Source of the DNA: Bretschneidera sinensis
Taxonomy: Eukaryota; Streptophyta; Magnoliopsida; Brassicales; Akaniaceae
Length of the DNA stretch: 64,000 nt
Reading direction: 5' to 3'
Assembly: GCA_023935145.1 (NCBI GenBank)
Contig: CM043703.1
Span: 25,009,727-25,073,726 of the forward strand
Under the pieces are notes generated by a model. It saw nothing but the letters and a program-made list of their open reading frames with translations, ran no database searches and was not told the origin of the DNA. Position 1 is the stretch's first letter; every line of letters begins with the position of its first letter. The position numbers and the translations under genes are program-made. Below are positions 41,917 through 52,203 of this stretch, in pieces.

Positions 41917-43322
41917 GTTGAAGACGTAAAACTTAGCGCTCATGGCCGAATTAATATTTATGTTTATATTTAATTGTTTATTATCCATATTTCTTGTTTT
42001 CTGGCACAATGTTTGTTTTTCTTTGTCAGGAACTTAGTACGTGCATCCAGTTCAAGTTTAGGGGCGTTTTACGAGCAATATAAGCAATCTAGTTCTCCAT
42101 CTCCCAGGTCAGATCTTTCTATGTCACACACACATTGGGGACAATGTGTATATTAAGTTTGGGGGTAGTTGGAGACACTGACACACACACGCACTTGAAA
42201 CACATGCCCACACTATGTTCCAGTTTTTTTTTTTTTTTTTTTTTTTTTAAGAAAAAGATAAATACATGTTCATTTTGTGTTAAAAATTTTGGTTGATTTA
42301 AAATATGATAAAACTTCGTTAGTAAGCTTAAAATCTAGAACACATAGTCTTGTAATAGGAATTTTAAAAGTTTAGTACCTACTTCAGGGCACTTAAGAAT
42401 TCACGAGTTTGATCCAGATCTAACACGAGCACATTAGCATGCATTTGTGTGGGGTATGACATATAATTCTTATGTATATTTTTCCATGACCTAACTGTAA
42501 TCGGATAAATTATTAGAAGAACATTTTGGCATAAAAAAATAAAGAAATTTCTTTTTGTCCATCATGTAATAAGAAAATAAAAAGCTTCTAATGATCATTA
42601 AAAACTTTCTACTGAGTAACTGGACCTCTTGCCTCAGTAATCAGTGAGTGTTCACGTCAAAAGGTGGGAATTAAGCATTTAATTATCATAATAAAAATTT
42701 TCACTGAGTAACTGGACCTCTTACCTCAGTAAGCAGTGAGTGTTCACGTCAAAAGGTGGGAACTTCACTTGGAAGCATTAAGACCTGTTAGTTCTGTAGC
42801 ATTTTTGACTCGAGTTAGTAAGTCCTTAAGGGTGTCTTTACACCTAATACCCTAAAACCATCTGGTTTGGGAGTCATTGGCTAAACACTCGTTACAAGGG
42901 TCAATTAGAAAGCTCAATGGAACTTAACATGGCAAAGATCTCATGATGAAAGAAAAAGAAAAGAAGTAAGTACTATGCCATTTTTGTTCTATTTGATAAG
43001 GAATTCGATGAAGGTTTGGACACCAAAACACTATACATTAAAATTATTTGGAAGCCCCATCTTCTATATGCTAATTCATCACATATAAATCAAACTTGCG
43101 ATGCCTTGAACCAACCTTAGGTAAGTAACATGAGCTTTTAAAATCCTTATTCATCACAAAAATGTGTTTTTATTATAAGCTTACTCATGAACAGTCATTA
43201 TGGTTTTATGTGCAACCCAAAAGTTTGAATATCATGAAGAATGAATTTATCTTTAATTTTGTTTTTATACAGTCTTTCGCTTTGTATTACTAAGGGATTA
43301 GCAATATATAAGTTTGGGGGTG
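41917..43322 (+). other. Element F 3' noncoding region
   Basis: Contains, in order: conserved post-pol motif (41917-41946), CATTGGGGACAATG hairpin (42133-42146) with an interior purine tract AAGTTTGGGGG (42155-42165), a run of 25 T (42224-42248), the duplicated hairpin block shared with A (42606-42770), a long block also shared with A (to 42905), and the terminal purine tract ATAAGTTTGGGGGTG (43308-43322). No coding signal. Confidence 0.78.
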
Positions 43323-44587
43323 TGATAAGTGCTTAAATAGTCATATTTAAGGCCCTTAATTTATGCTTGTTAGGCTCTTTATTTATCTATTTTAGTAGAT
43401 TCTCTTTCGTTTTCGTGTTTTATGTGTTTTTCACAGGGCTTTGACAAAAAAGATGACATTTTGGCGCTCTAAGGAATAAAAAGTAAAGTTCTACAATCCA
43501 GCAAGGTGTGCTTGAGCGCACCTCCCTTATGATCGAGTGCACAGGCACACGAGCGCACACTCAAAAGGCTCGAGCACACACATGCGATCGAGTGCACAAG
43601 CTCCAGAGTCGGCAGAGCCAGAATTGGAAAGAAGTCTTTAGATCTTAAATAGGAAATTAGGGTTTCGGGGCACCCTTACAGCCCTATATATAGCCTTGTA
43701 AAACACAGAAAACACACTTTTTGATTGAGCTTGAAGTTGTAAGCCTTGGAGAGGGATTGACGACTCGTCTCCTCAACATCCTTCGGGTTTTATTTTTCTG
43801 TTTTAGTTAGTTATGGTTATGATGTTTAGTTTACTGAACATGTGTAACTAACCTCCTAATAAGGCTCGATTGAAGCCCTAATTATGCTTTCCTATATATA
43901 TGATCATTGAATACCTTTGCTAATAGCCATGTTATGATGCTTTAATTGATTAATGCCTGTGTTTATTTAAATTCCTCATATGTTTATGTCTAATCAACGT
44001 ATGCATGTGGTATGGATAAGTTAGTTAGATCAATTTGGATGACCGAGTCCTGGGTCTAACAATAGTAACAAAAGATATCCACGCCGGATTCTTGGATTAA
44101 TCAACATGGGAAATCTGGAGTGGACCAAGCTTTAGGTCCCATATGATTGTTGATTTCCACAGCCCTTATGCTCTCTTAAGGAACAACTCAATATACATCA
44201 TGCTGAATCCCTTAAGAGAGAGAAGAGTTAGAGTATACACCATGCCTAACTCGTTGCTTAGGGAGATCTATAGCCTAAGGAGTGGACCAAGCCCTTATGG
44301 TTGGCAACCATTAGGTATTCATGATGGAGCTATAGCATTGGCACTTTACTTAATAGGAAAGTATGATTAGTGGTGGATATCAAAGCTTTATGTTCTTATC
44401 ATTATTAATTCACACTCAAACATCTATTTCTATCTTTTATATTGAGAAACTAATTCTAATTCAAAATTAACCAATCCCTATGGAGATGATCTCGCACTTG
44501 CACACTATGCTACTATTGACCTTGTGCACTTGCAAGTAAAACTATACGATTTTTTGCTTATTAATTTAGGTAGATAAACGAACAACA
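43323..44587 (+). repeat. Element F 3' LTR
   Basis: 1265 bp, near-identical to 35807-37051. It is slightly longer chiefly because of one extra repeat unit (GCACACACATGCGATCGAGT) in the U3 array. Confidence 0.93.
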
Positions 44588-45190
44588 ATGCCTTTAGGCG
44601 TTGGCCACTCCTTGATGGCCTTGACTATCTCTTCATCTACCTCAATACCTTTTGTACTAACAACATAACCAAGAAAAACAACTTTTTTCCATGCAAAAGG
44701 TACATTTCTTAAAATTAGCATACAACTTTTCACATCTCAACACATCGAACATATATCTCAAATGCTTAATATGTTCATCTAAGTTCTTGTTGTATACTAG
44801 GATATCATCAAAGTACACGACTAAAATTTTTCCTATGAACGCATATAATACATGGTTCATTAATCTCATGAAAGTACTAGGCACATTTGTAAGTCCAAAT
44901 GGCATAACTAACCATTCATAAAGTCAATATTTAGTCTTAAAAGCAGTTTTTCATTCATCTCCCTCTTTCATTCTAATTTGATGGTAGCCACTTTTAATAT
45001 TTATTTTACTGAAAATACATGAGTCATGCAATTCATCAATCATATCATCTAATTTAGGAATAGGATGACGATACTTTACCGTAATATTGTTGACCACTCT
45101 GCAATTAATGCACATCCTCCAAGTCCCATCCTTTTTTGGCACTAGTAGCACTGGTACTGCACATGAGCTCATGCTCTCCCTCATGTACCC
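44588..45190 (-). pseudogene. Element E reverse transcriptase
   Basis: 45184-44951 reads [20 protein letters not shown], then [20 protein letters not shown] and [13 protein letters not shown]; 44905-44657 reads MPFGLTNVPSTFMRLMNHVL and VVYFDDILVYNKNLDEHIKH with an intact YFDD active site. A stop separates them, and the thumb region is cut by F at 44587. Closely resembles plant Gypsy RT. Confidence 0.88.
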
Positions 45191-45676
45191 TTGCTCATTA
45201 AATCTTCAACTTGTCTTTGAAGCTCATTTGTTTCCTCTGGATTAATCCTCTAGGCTGGTCGGTTTGGAATAATGGCTCCAAGTATGAAATCAATTTGATG
45301 CTCAATGCCTCTAATGGGCGGCAACTCACTCGACATCTCCTCTGAAAATACATCCTCGAACTCCTGATTTGCTAAGATGGCCCTCATAACCTCACTATTC
45401 TTTGCATAAAAACCCATATTTGTCTTTTATTTTCTCTCTACAGGTTCTCTTTCTTTTTTCTCTCGTGGCTCTACTCTCGTTTCTTTATTCTCAGCCATCT
45501 CTCTATTTTCTTTTTCACCCTATATTTTTCTTGAGGTTTCGGCATCACATTCATTTTTCTTTATTGTGTTTTGGTTTCACCCTTTCTTTTTTGTTCAATC
45601 TCACTTTTCAGCTTTAGTTGGTCCTCATAGACCTGTTTTAGGGTTAAAAGAGCAAGCTTGATTGTTTTTCCATCAT
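45191..45676 (-). pseudogene. Element E protease-RT connector
   Basis: On the minus strand 45676-45191 should be the spacer between protease and RT. It is Lys/Glu-rich in one frame from pyrimidine-rich plus-strand sequence, with several stops. No domain recognised. Confidence 0.45.
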
Positions 45677-46300
45677 TTACAAGTTGTACATGTTCCTAAA
45701 CTCGTCATGAATCACCCTCTTATCATACTGCCATGGTCTCTCCAACAAAATATGGCCAGCATGCATAGGAACTACATCACAAAGAACCTCATCACTATAC
45801 CTCCCAATGGTAAAAGCCACCAAAACCTGTTTATTGACCTTGACCTCCCCACACTCATTCAACCACTGCAACTTATAAAGTCTAGGATGCTTTAGTAAAG
45901 GTAAGCTCAACTTCTCAACTAGGGTGGTACTAGCTACATTGGTGCAACTTCCCCTATCTATAATCATACTGCACACCTTGTTGTTTATGTAACATCTAGT
46001 ATGAAATATGTTCTCTCTCTGCTGCTTTATATTATCTACCTTAATTTGCATATTGAGAGCATGCCTGGCAACAATAGACTCACCTTCTACGGGGTATTCT
46101 ACTCTATCATCATCACTAGCATCGACCAACTCGACCATCTCATTACTATCATCCTTACTCTCAATCATCACCTCCCAGTGTCACGTATAACCATAACCCG
46201 CTTGTTTAGACATTGAGACGCGATGTACCACGAACCCAAACATTTAAAACATTTAATATATCTATTCCTTGAAGGTTGGAAATCTATCTTGGGTTTGCGA
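45677..46300 (-). pseudogene. Element E zinc knuckle and aspartic protease
   Basis: From 46300 the minus strand reads IKCFKCLGSWYIASQCLNKR, a zinc knuckle with the His position Tyr. 46171-45677 then gives HTRCYINNKVCSMIIDRGSC (protease active site, D-R-G in place of D-S-G), TNVASTTLVEKLSLP and LLERPWQYDKRVIHD. The upstream gag is absent because element D starts at 46301. Confidence 0.82.
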
Positions 46301-47874
46301 TGAACAAATATTTGTCCTACTATTTTGTATGTTTTTTAAGTATTTATTTATATGTTTAGCTTAGGAATTTGTTACTTTGAGTTGTTTTTCGTTGTTTTAC
46401 AGGTTCACAAGCACTTGGAAAGGAGTTTCACTAAATTTGCAAAACAGATTAGTCATTTTTATGGATTAAACTATATTGATTCAAGAAGAATCAGGAGATG
46501 AACCATATATTCTTGGAAAGATTCCGATGTCTATTTTCTGGAGAATTTTACGACTCATAAATATGATCTTTCTAGAGAAAGTTATGGCAGTTTTAGTAGA
46601 CAAAGGTCAGGCTGTGCGTGATTTCAGTGTGACAGAAGTGATATTTTTCAGATTAAACTATATTGATTCAGGAAGAACCAGAAGATGAGTTATATATTCT
46701 TAGAAAGATCCAGATTTCTATTTTTTGGAGAATTTAATGGCTCATAAATATGATTTTTCTAGAGAAAGTTATGGTAGTTTTAGCATAACTGGGCCTAGAC
46801 AACAGCAGAAGCACACAGCCCGAACAGAAACCCTAGGGTGACTTTTCTGTCAACAAAGCCTTCTCCATATATATATATATATATATAGGAATTTTAGACT
46901 CAGAGAAAGGGGGATACGACGACAGTTCTTGGAGAGATATTATCAAGAGGAGTTTTGGGAGATTGAAGGAGGACACAATTTCTTTTATCAAGACGGCTTA
47001 TCAAGAGATTGAAGACGACGATCAATTGCTTCAAGAATTTGAGGATTCATCTTGTAATTCGAGAAGAAATTCTATCTTTGCTCCTTTTGTCCTTCAATAT
47101 GCTTGTAACCCTAGTATTCGAATTTTGTGATTGAGATTTAAACATAAGCGGCTGAGTGTATTGTTGGGCGTTTGTCTTAGCTGCCTTGATTGTTTTGGAT
47201 ATTTTGGTGGATTTAGTTTTATGAAATTTTCCAGATTATTTCTTATTCAGTATCCTTCATACCTTTGATTATTGCTTGTGGATTGGCCATCTATTATTGA
47301 TAGTTAAGGTTAATAATTGAGATTAGGTTGATGACAAATCATCTAGACCTAATTAAGCTTTCTTGAATAAGAATTTAAATCAGAATTCAAATCAAATTGT
47401 GATTTAGGTGGTTGTGTTTTCTTTATACTTAATTTAACTAATTAATTGATGAACACGATCCATGAGATTTAATTAATTAGTTATAAATTGAGAATAAACA
47501 TGATAAATGGCATTCTCTAGTCTTAGTGGAAATACCAATAATCTTGGATGTTGATTAATTCTTTATATTCACCAAATGTTCCAATTCATGATTGGATAGC
47601 AAGCTAAACTCCCAATTATTCTCATTGATTATACTCATCTGTTCATAATTCATTGTGTTTAATTTACTTAATTTTTTTTAATTTCAATTTTCTCTTCACC
47701 AATGTTTTAATTAGAGTATTTAGGATTTTATTTCAGAGTTTGTTTTAGTAATTTTAAGGAAGTAATTTAGGATTTAAACCACTGCAATTCCTTGAGATAT
47801 CGACCTCAAGAGTAAACTCATTGTAATATTATTTGCGATTTGTGCATTTGCAAACATTTAAAATTTGCACATCA
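46301..47874 (+). repeat. Element D 5' LTR
   Basis: TGAACAAATATTTGTCC to TTTGCACATCA, 1574 bp. Matches J in reverse. Has two 185-bp modules (about 46450-46645 and 46646-46790), an (AT)n TATA region at 46866-46886 and one copy of the U3 repeat that J has four times. Confidence 0.85.
46866..46886 (+). promoter_or_regulatory. Element D TATA region, (AT)n
   Basis: CATATATATATATATATATA occupies the TATA position that in J reads TATATATAGG. The microsatellite appears to have grown from the TATA box. Confidence 0.5.
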
Positions 47875-47880
47875 AGTTTT

Positions 47881-47898
47881 TGGCGCCGTTGTCGGGGA
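47881..47898 (+). other. Element D primer-binding site
   Basis: TGGCGCCGTTGTCGGGGA, one change from the complement of the plant tRNA-Asp 3' end, six bases after the LTR. Confidence 0.88.
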
Positions 47899-47989
47899 AT
47901 TGGCATTTAATTCTTTAGTTATTTTCTTTGTTTTTATTTTTATTTTATTTCTTTCTTTTAGGCGTAACTCCAAGGGAGAAATCTAGTGC

Positions 47990-49530
47990 CAGCAATAGAC
48001 AACATCCATAGGCTAAGGGAGACGTTACAACCTACAGAGGAAGATGAAAAGATTGAGGGAATAGAAAAATAGGAGCCTCAAAGAATAGAAGGAGCTGAAA
48101 GACAAATTATGATGAAGAAGTACGTAAGGCCAATCATCGGCACTTCCATATTTTGCATCCAAATGGGGGAAGCTACACAGAATTATGAGATAAAAAATAT
48201 CCACTTTAGCATGCTCCCTGCATTCTACAGAATTCTAAATGAAGACTCATTAACCTTCATAAGGGATTTCTATGCAGTAGTGCAAACTTTTACTCTACAG
48301 GGGCTGAATGAGGATCAACTCGGGATGAGATGCTTCCCCTACATATTAAAAGATAGAGCAAAAGCGTGGTTGATAACTTTTTCACCCGGTTCTTTGACTA
48401 TATGGGAAGCGGTCTACAATCGATTCATGAATAAATTCTACTCCCATCAGAAGACCATTGAGTTGAGAGTTAAGATTGCCACATTTTAACAAATGGAGGG
48501 ACAACCCTTCCATGAAGCATGGGACATAATCAAGATGCTTCTAATCCAGTGTGCCCACCATCATTACCCATTGCAGCTAAAAAATCATTTCTTCTATGAT
48601 GGATTGACATAACAATGTCAATATATGGTTGGTAACATTGCCAGTGGAGCCATGGGAGAAAAGACTTCTGAGAAGACATACAAGCTATATGAAATGTTGG
48701 GGGCTAATTCCCAAAAAAAGAGTGTAAGAGGAAGGAGAGTTAGGGTTAATGAATTGAGCTTCAACAACAATACGACAATGCAACTTGCAGAGTTGACCAA
48801 ACAAGTCAAGCTTCTCACTACCATATATGTGGAGTTTGTGGGGGTTTTTGGTCATGGTGCTAACACTTGTTCTTTGTCTTATGAATCTTATGCAGGAAAT
48901 GAATAAGAACAAGTTAATGCAATGGAGTCTTACCAACCTAGGTCGAGGAATGATCCATATTCTAACACCTACAGCCTTGGGTGGAGAAATCATCCTAATT
49001 TCTCTTGGAAGACTAACAACACTCCGGTATATACTCAAAGTTCAAGACCGGTTCAATATCAAAACCAAGTTGCACCACTCAATCAGCCTAAAAATTCAAC
49101 TTTGGAGGAGAACTTGCGTGCTTTTATTCAAGTTAGCAAAGAGAACCATGAGAGACATAGCCAAAGGTTGGATTCCTTAAAGGCATCAATGAAGAGGGTG
49201 GAAATACAAGTTAGGCAACTTGTGGAATAATTGCAAGTACATCAAAAAGGGAAGTTTCCTAGCCAACATGAGCAAGCAAAGGCTATCATAGTGCTGCGAA
49301 GTGGTAAAATTCTTAACAACAATTCTGATGATAAAATTTCTTATGACTTGCCACGTGATGCAAGAAAAACAATTGAGAAGCAAAAGGAGCATGATGCCCC
49401 TAAAGGAAATCTAGTTGAAGATCCACAATCTTCTTAAGCATCTGAGGAGAGCAAAGAGAAGTAACCATCTTCCTTTATGACACTACACAAGGCGACCGAG
49501 CCTTACAGGCCTCCTATTTCTTATTCAAGC
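47990..49530 (+). pseudogene. Element D gag
   Basis: Reads FSMLPAFYRILNEDSLTFI, MRCFPYILKDRAKAWLITF, FYSHQKTIELRVKIATF-stop, then EAWDIIKMLLIQCAHHHYP and, after another stop, NDPYSNTYSLGWRNHPNFSW (48950-49010) and a coiled-coil-like region VSKENHERHSQRLDSLKASM. In-frame stops occur near 48070, 48487, 48612, 48904 and 49228. The final part (EPYRPPISYS) is cut by Copia-2 at 49531 and continues at 55895. Confidence 0.85.
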
Positions 49531-50528
49531 TGTTGGTATTTGTCTAAGGTTAACATATGTTAAAACATGGTTAAAGTCTAAACCAAGGTTCGAAGATTAA
49601 ATTTCAGCAAGCTAAAGGACTGCAAACATATGTGTGCATCACTTTGGAGCAAGGTAAGGGTAGGCGCACTAGTGTGTGCACTTCTGCACACAAGCTGAAG
49701 GTGTGTGCGCACTACAGGTGATGGCCGGCACCGCACCGCACACAGCCCAGCACCGCACCATCCAGAATGCATGCCTCCTGAAGTGCCCCAGCATTGCACT
49801 GCTCCCCACCAGCGGTGCACCGCCCAAAAAGTGTTCAAAGGGACTCTGCCTAGCATCGCACCGCGCCCTGTTGAGTACCTAGGCGCTAGGCAAAGTAAAG
49901 CACACATGGACAACCTGTTTTAACCCTATCTTAGGTGCGTAGGTGCAAGATTGAAACACATAGCACCACTTAGGAGTGATGGAGGGCCATGATTAAGTGG
50001 TAATCATAATCAAAGGGTGAGGATTGAATCTCAAGAATGACCAAGAAGTGGGTGGCTATAAAAGGGGTTTCCTAGCCTCTTTTTCACACATATTTTAACA
50101 CAGGTTTGTGACATACTTTGAGATCAATTATAATATAAGAGAGAATTATGTGAGAGTGTAAAGATCAAACACAAGAGGGACTCATTTTAGTGAGGCTGGT
50201 TGTAAAGAGAGAGAAGTCTAGATTAGATAGAGAGCATTGTTAGTTCTTATCTTTTTCCTTTCTTCTCTTCTTGGTTTCTTCAAGAACTTGAGTTTCTTGA
50301 AGAGGGTTGCTGTATTTGTAAAGAACCATTGATTTAATGTAGAGAGTTCGGAGGAACTCATGGGGACGTAGGCACATTGTCGAATCTCGATAACAAATTG
50401 ATTGTCTTCTTTCTTTCTTTGATTTTCTGTTCTTGTCTTTGATTGCTGTATCTCTTTCTACAAGTCATTCTAGACTTGGGTGTTTGGAAGATCACCACAT
50501 GGGCAGCTTGTCAAGGTGATTTTCAACA
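49531..50528 (+). repeat. Copia-2 5' LTR
   Basis: Direct repeat of 54886-55889, few differences. Starts TGTTGGTATTTGTCTAAGG and ends GATTTTCAACA. Confidence 0.95.
49671..50064 (+). promoter_or_regulatory. Copia-2 U3 promoter: GCACCGCAC repeats and TATA box
   Basis: 49671-49870 carries recurring GCACCGCACC, GCGCACTA, GTGTGCGC and CACCGCGCC words, GC-rich in an AT-rich element. CTATAAAAGGGG follows at 50056-50067. Same in the 3' LTR (TATA 55417-55428). Confidence 0.5.
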
Positions 50529-50529
50529 G

Positions 50530-50541
50530 TGGTATCAGAGC
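50530..50541 (+). other. Copia-2 primer-binding site
   Basis: TGGTATCAGAGC, the initiator-tRNA-Met site, one base after the 5' LTR. Confidence 0.92.
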
Positions 50542-50787
50542 TTTGGTCAGTGCTATCAGAGCTGCACAGCTGGGTATCAGAGGAAGAACAAGAAGGTGAC
50601 AGAGCCAAGACTCCAAGAATCAAATATCAACTTCTTGGGTGATTCAAGAACGGTGTAAAGATCAAGATCTGATCGTGTTCTTGAGGTAGATTCAAGAACG
50701 GTGTTAAGATCCATCTTCGATCAGTGTTCTTGAGGTTGAAGAAAACATTTGTGGGTAGTGCATAAATCAGGGATGTTGTCCGCAAAG

Positions 50788-52203
50788 ATGGCTTCAAGTT
50801 TCTATGTTGAGAAGTTTGATGGAAAGTGAGACTTTGCCCTTTGGAAGCGGAAGATCAAGGCGGTTCTAATGCAACAGAAAATGGACTTGGCTATTAGAGA
50901 AGATGATGCTTTTCCAACAAGTGCCATGGAGGACCAGCGGACTGAGATGAAGAAGATGGCTTACAACACCATTTTCTTACATATATCGGATAGTGTCACA
51001 AGGAAGTGTGGAGACTCGGAGGATCCAGCTGTCATATGGAAGAAACTAGATGAGTTGTTTCTTACCAAAACTCTCCCTAACAAGATTTATCTTCTTAAAA
51101 GAATCTTTGCTTTTAAAATAGATCCTAGCAAAGAGTTGCAAGATAATCTTGATGTCTTTAATAAGCTAGTTCAAGATTTGAATAGCTGTAGCATTACTTT
51201 TTCGGATGAACAATTGGCTGTTATCTTGTTAAATTCTCTTCCTGATTACTTTGATAATTTGATTAACGCTATTAAGTATGGAAATGATACTTTAATAATG
51301 GAGATTGTGATCAATGCCATAAGGGCACATGATTTGAAGGCTAAGATGAAGGAGACATCAAGTGGAGATGGGCTATTCGTAAGAGGAAGGCCAGAAACTC
51401 GGAGTAGCAGTAACAACCATGGCAACTTCCGAGAGAAATCAAGAGGTAGAGGGCAGAACCATGGGAGATCTCATTCCAAGATAAGACTTGGAGGAGGAAG
51501 GAGATGTTTCTACTGCAACAAAGAGGTCCATTTCAAGAAAGATTACAAGAAGAGAATGTGGGATGAGAGGAGAAGCCATACCAACAATGGAGAGGCTTTG
51601 GTTGTCAAAGGAGAACAGCAAGATGATGTTCTTGTTGTATGCTCAAATGTGAGCAGGAGGCAAGGTAGCGAAAAGTGGATTTTTGATTCTGGGTGCACTT
51701 ATCACATGTGCCCTCATAAGGAATGGTTCAAGAATTTCAAGGAGATCAATGATGGAAGAGTCTTCTTGAGGAATGACAATTCTTGCCAAGTGAGAGGGAT
51801 TGGAGACATCCAATTGAGGATGTTTGATGGAATGACAAGGCTGCTAGAAAATGTGAGGTATCTTCCAGATTTGAAGAGAAATTTGATCTCATTAGGGCAG
51901 CTGGATTCCATGGAGTATACATGCAAAGTAGATGGAGGAAAGATCAAGGTAGCCAAGGGATCTTTGGTAGTGATCAAGGCAGCAAGAAACGATGGACTCT
52001 ATGAGATGATCAGAGAGACAGAAATCAATGATCAAGCAGCAAGCTTGATGGCTGAGATGGATAAGGCAGCCCTTTGGCACACTCGCTTGGGACACATGAG
52101 CGAAAAGGGCCTGCAAGTTCTTAGCAAGGATGGTTTACTTGGTGGTGACAAAGTAGAGAAACTAGATTTCTGTGAGAGTTGCATTCTTGGGAAGCAACAC
52201 TGA
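50788..52203 (+). pseudogene. Copia-2 gag, protease and pre-integrase region
   Basis: ATG at 50788 (MASSFYVEKFDGK), a TGA at 50827-50829, then open to 52203. Domains: gag core (IWKKLDELFLTKTLPNKI, VILLNSLPDYFDNLINAI), a knuckle CFYCNKEVHFKKDY with the last Cys lost, protease active site KWIFDSGCTYHMCP, LGQLDSMEYTCKVDGGK, and the integrase zinc finger with His pair WHTRLGHMSEKG and Cys pair CESCILGKQH. A stop follows directly. One polyprotein in active relatives. Confidence 0.9.

Larger units (their letters stand above)
35807..44587 (+). mobile_element. Element F: Athila/Tat-like element lacking RT and integrase
   Basis: LTRs 35807-37051 and 43323-44587, ends TGATAAGTGC...ACGAACAACA, flanked by ATGCT (35802-35806) and ATGCC (44588-44592). 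A weak tRNA-Asp-type primer site follows the 5' LTR and a clear purine tract precedes the 3' LTR. Coding order: gag, protease, then a third frame; no RT, RNase H or integrase. LTRs differ by only a few percent by eye, so it is among the younger insertions, yet its genes carry stops. Confidence 0.92.
33267..46300 (-). mobile_element. Element E: Ty3/Gypsy element, minus strand, split by F and D
   Basis: 3' LTR at 33267-33747, then on the minus strand in reverse order the integrase, RNase H, RT, protease and a zinc knuckle that runs into element D at 46300. F (35807-44587) splits the RT. The protein order protease-RT-RNase H-integrase and motifs such as YNVSATFSVSDLSPFD at the end are typical of chromovirus-related plant Gypsy elements. 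The 5' LTR and most of gag are not in the window. Confidence 0.85.

Noticed and set aside
42224..42248. Run of 25 T as a retroposon poly-A tail (LINE or SINE)
   Set aside because: Lies within the conserved 3' noncoding region of F with no target duplication around it and no LINE or SINE body.
49676..49923. Overlapping open frames on both strands in the Copia-2 LTR (also 54978-55284)
   Set aside because: GC-rich U3 repeats lower stop frequency in all frames; duplicated only because the LTRs are.
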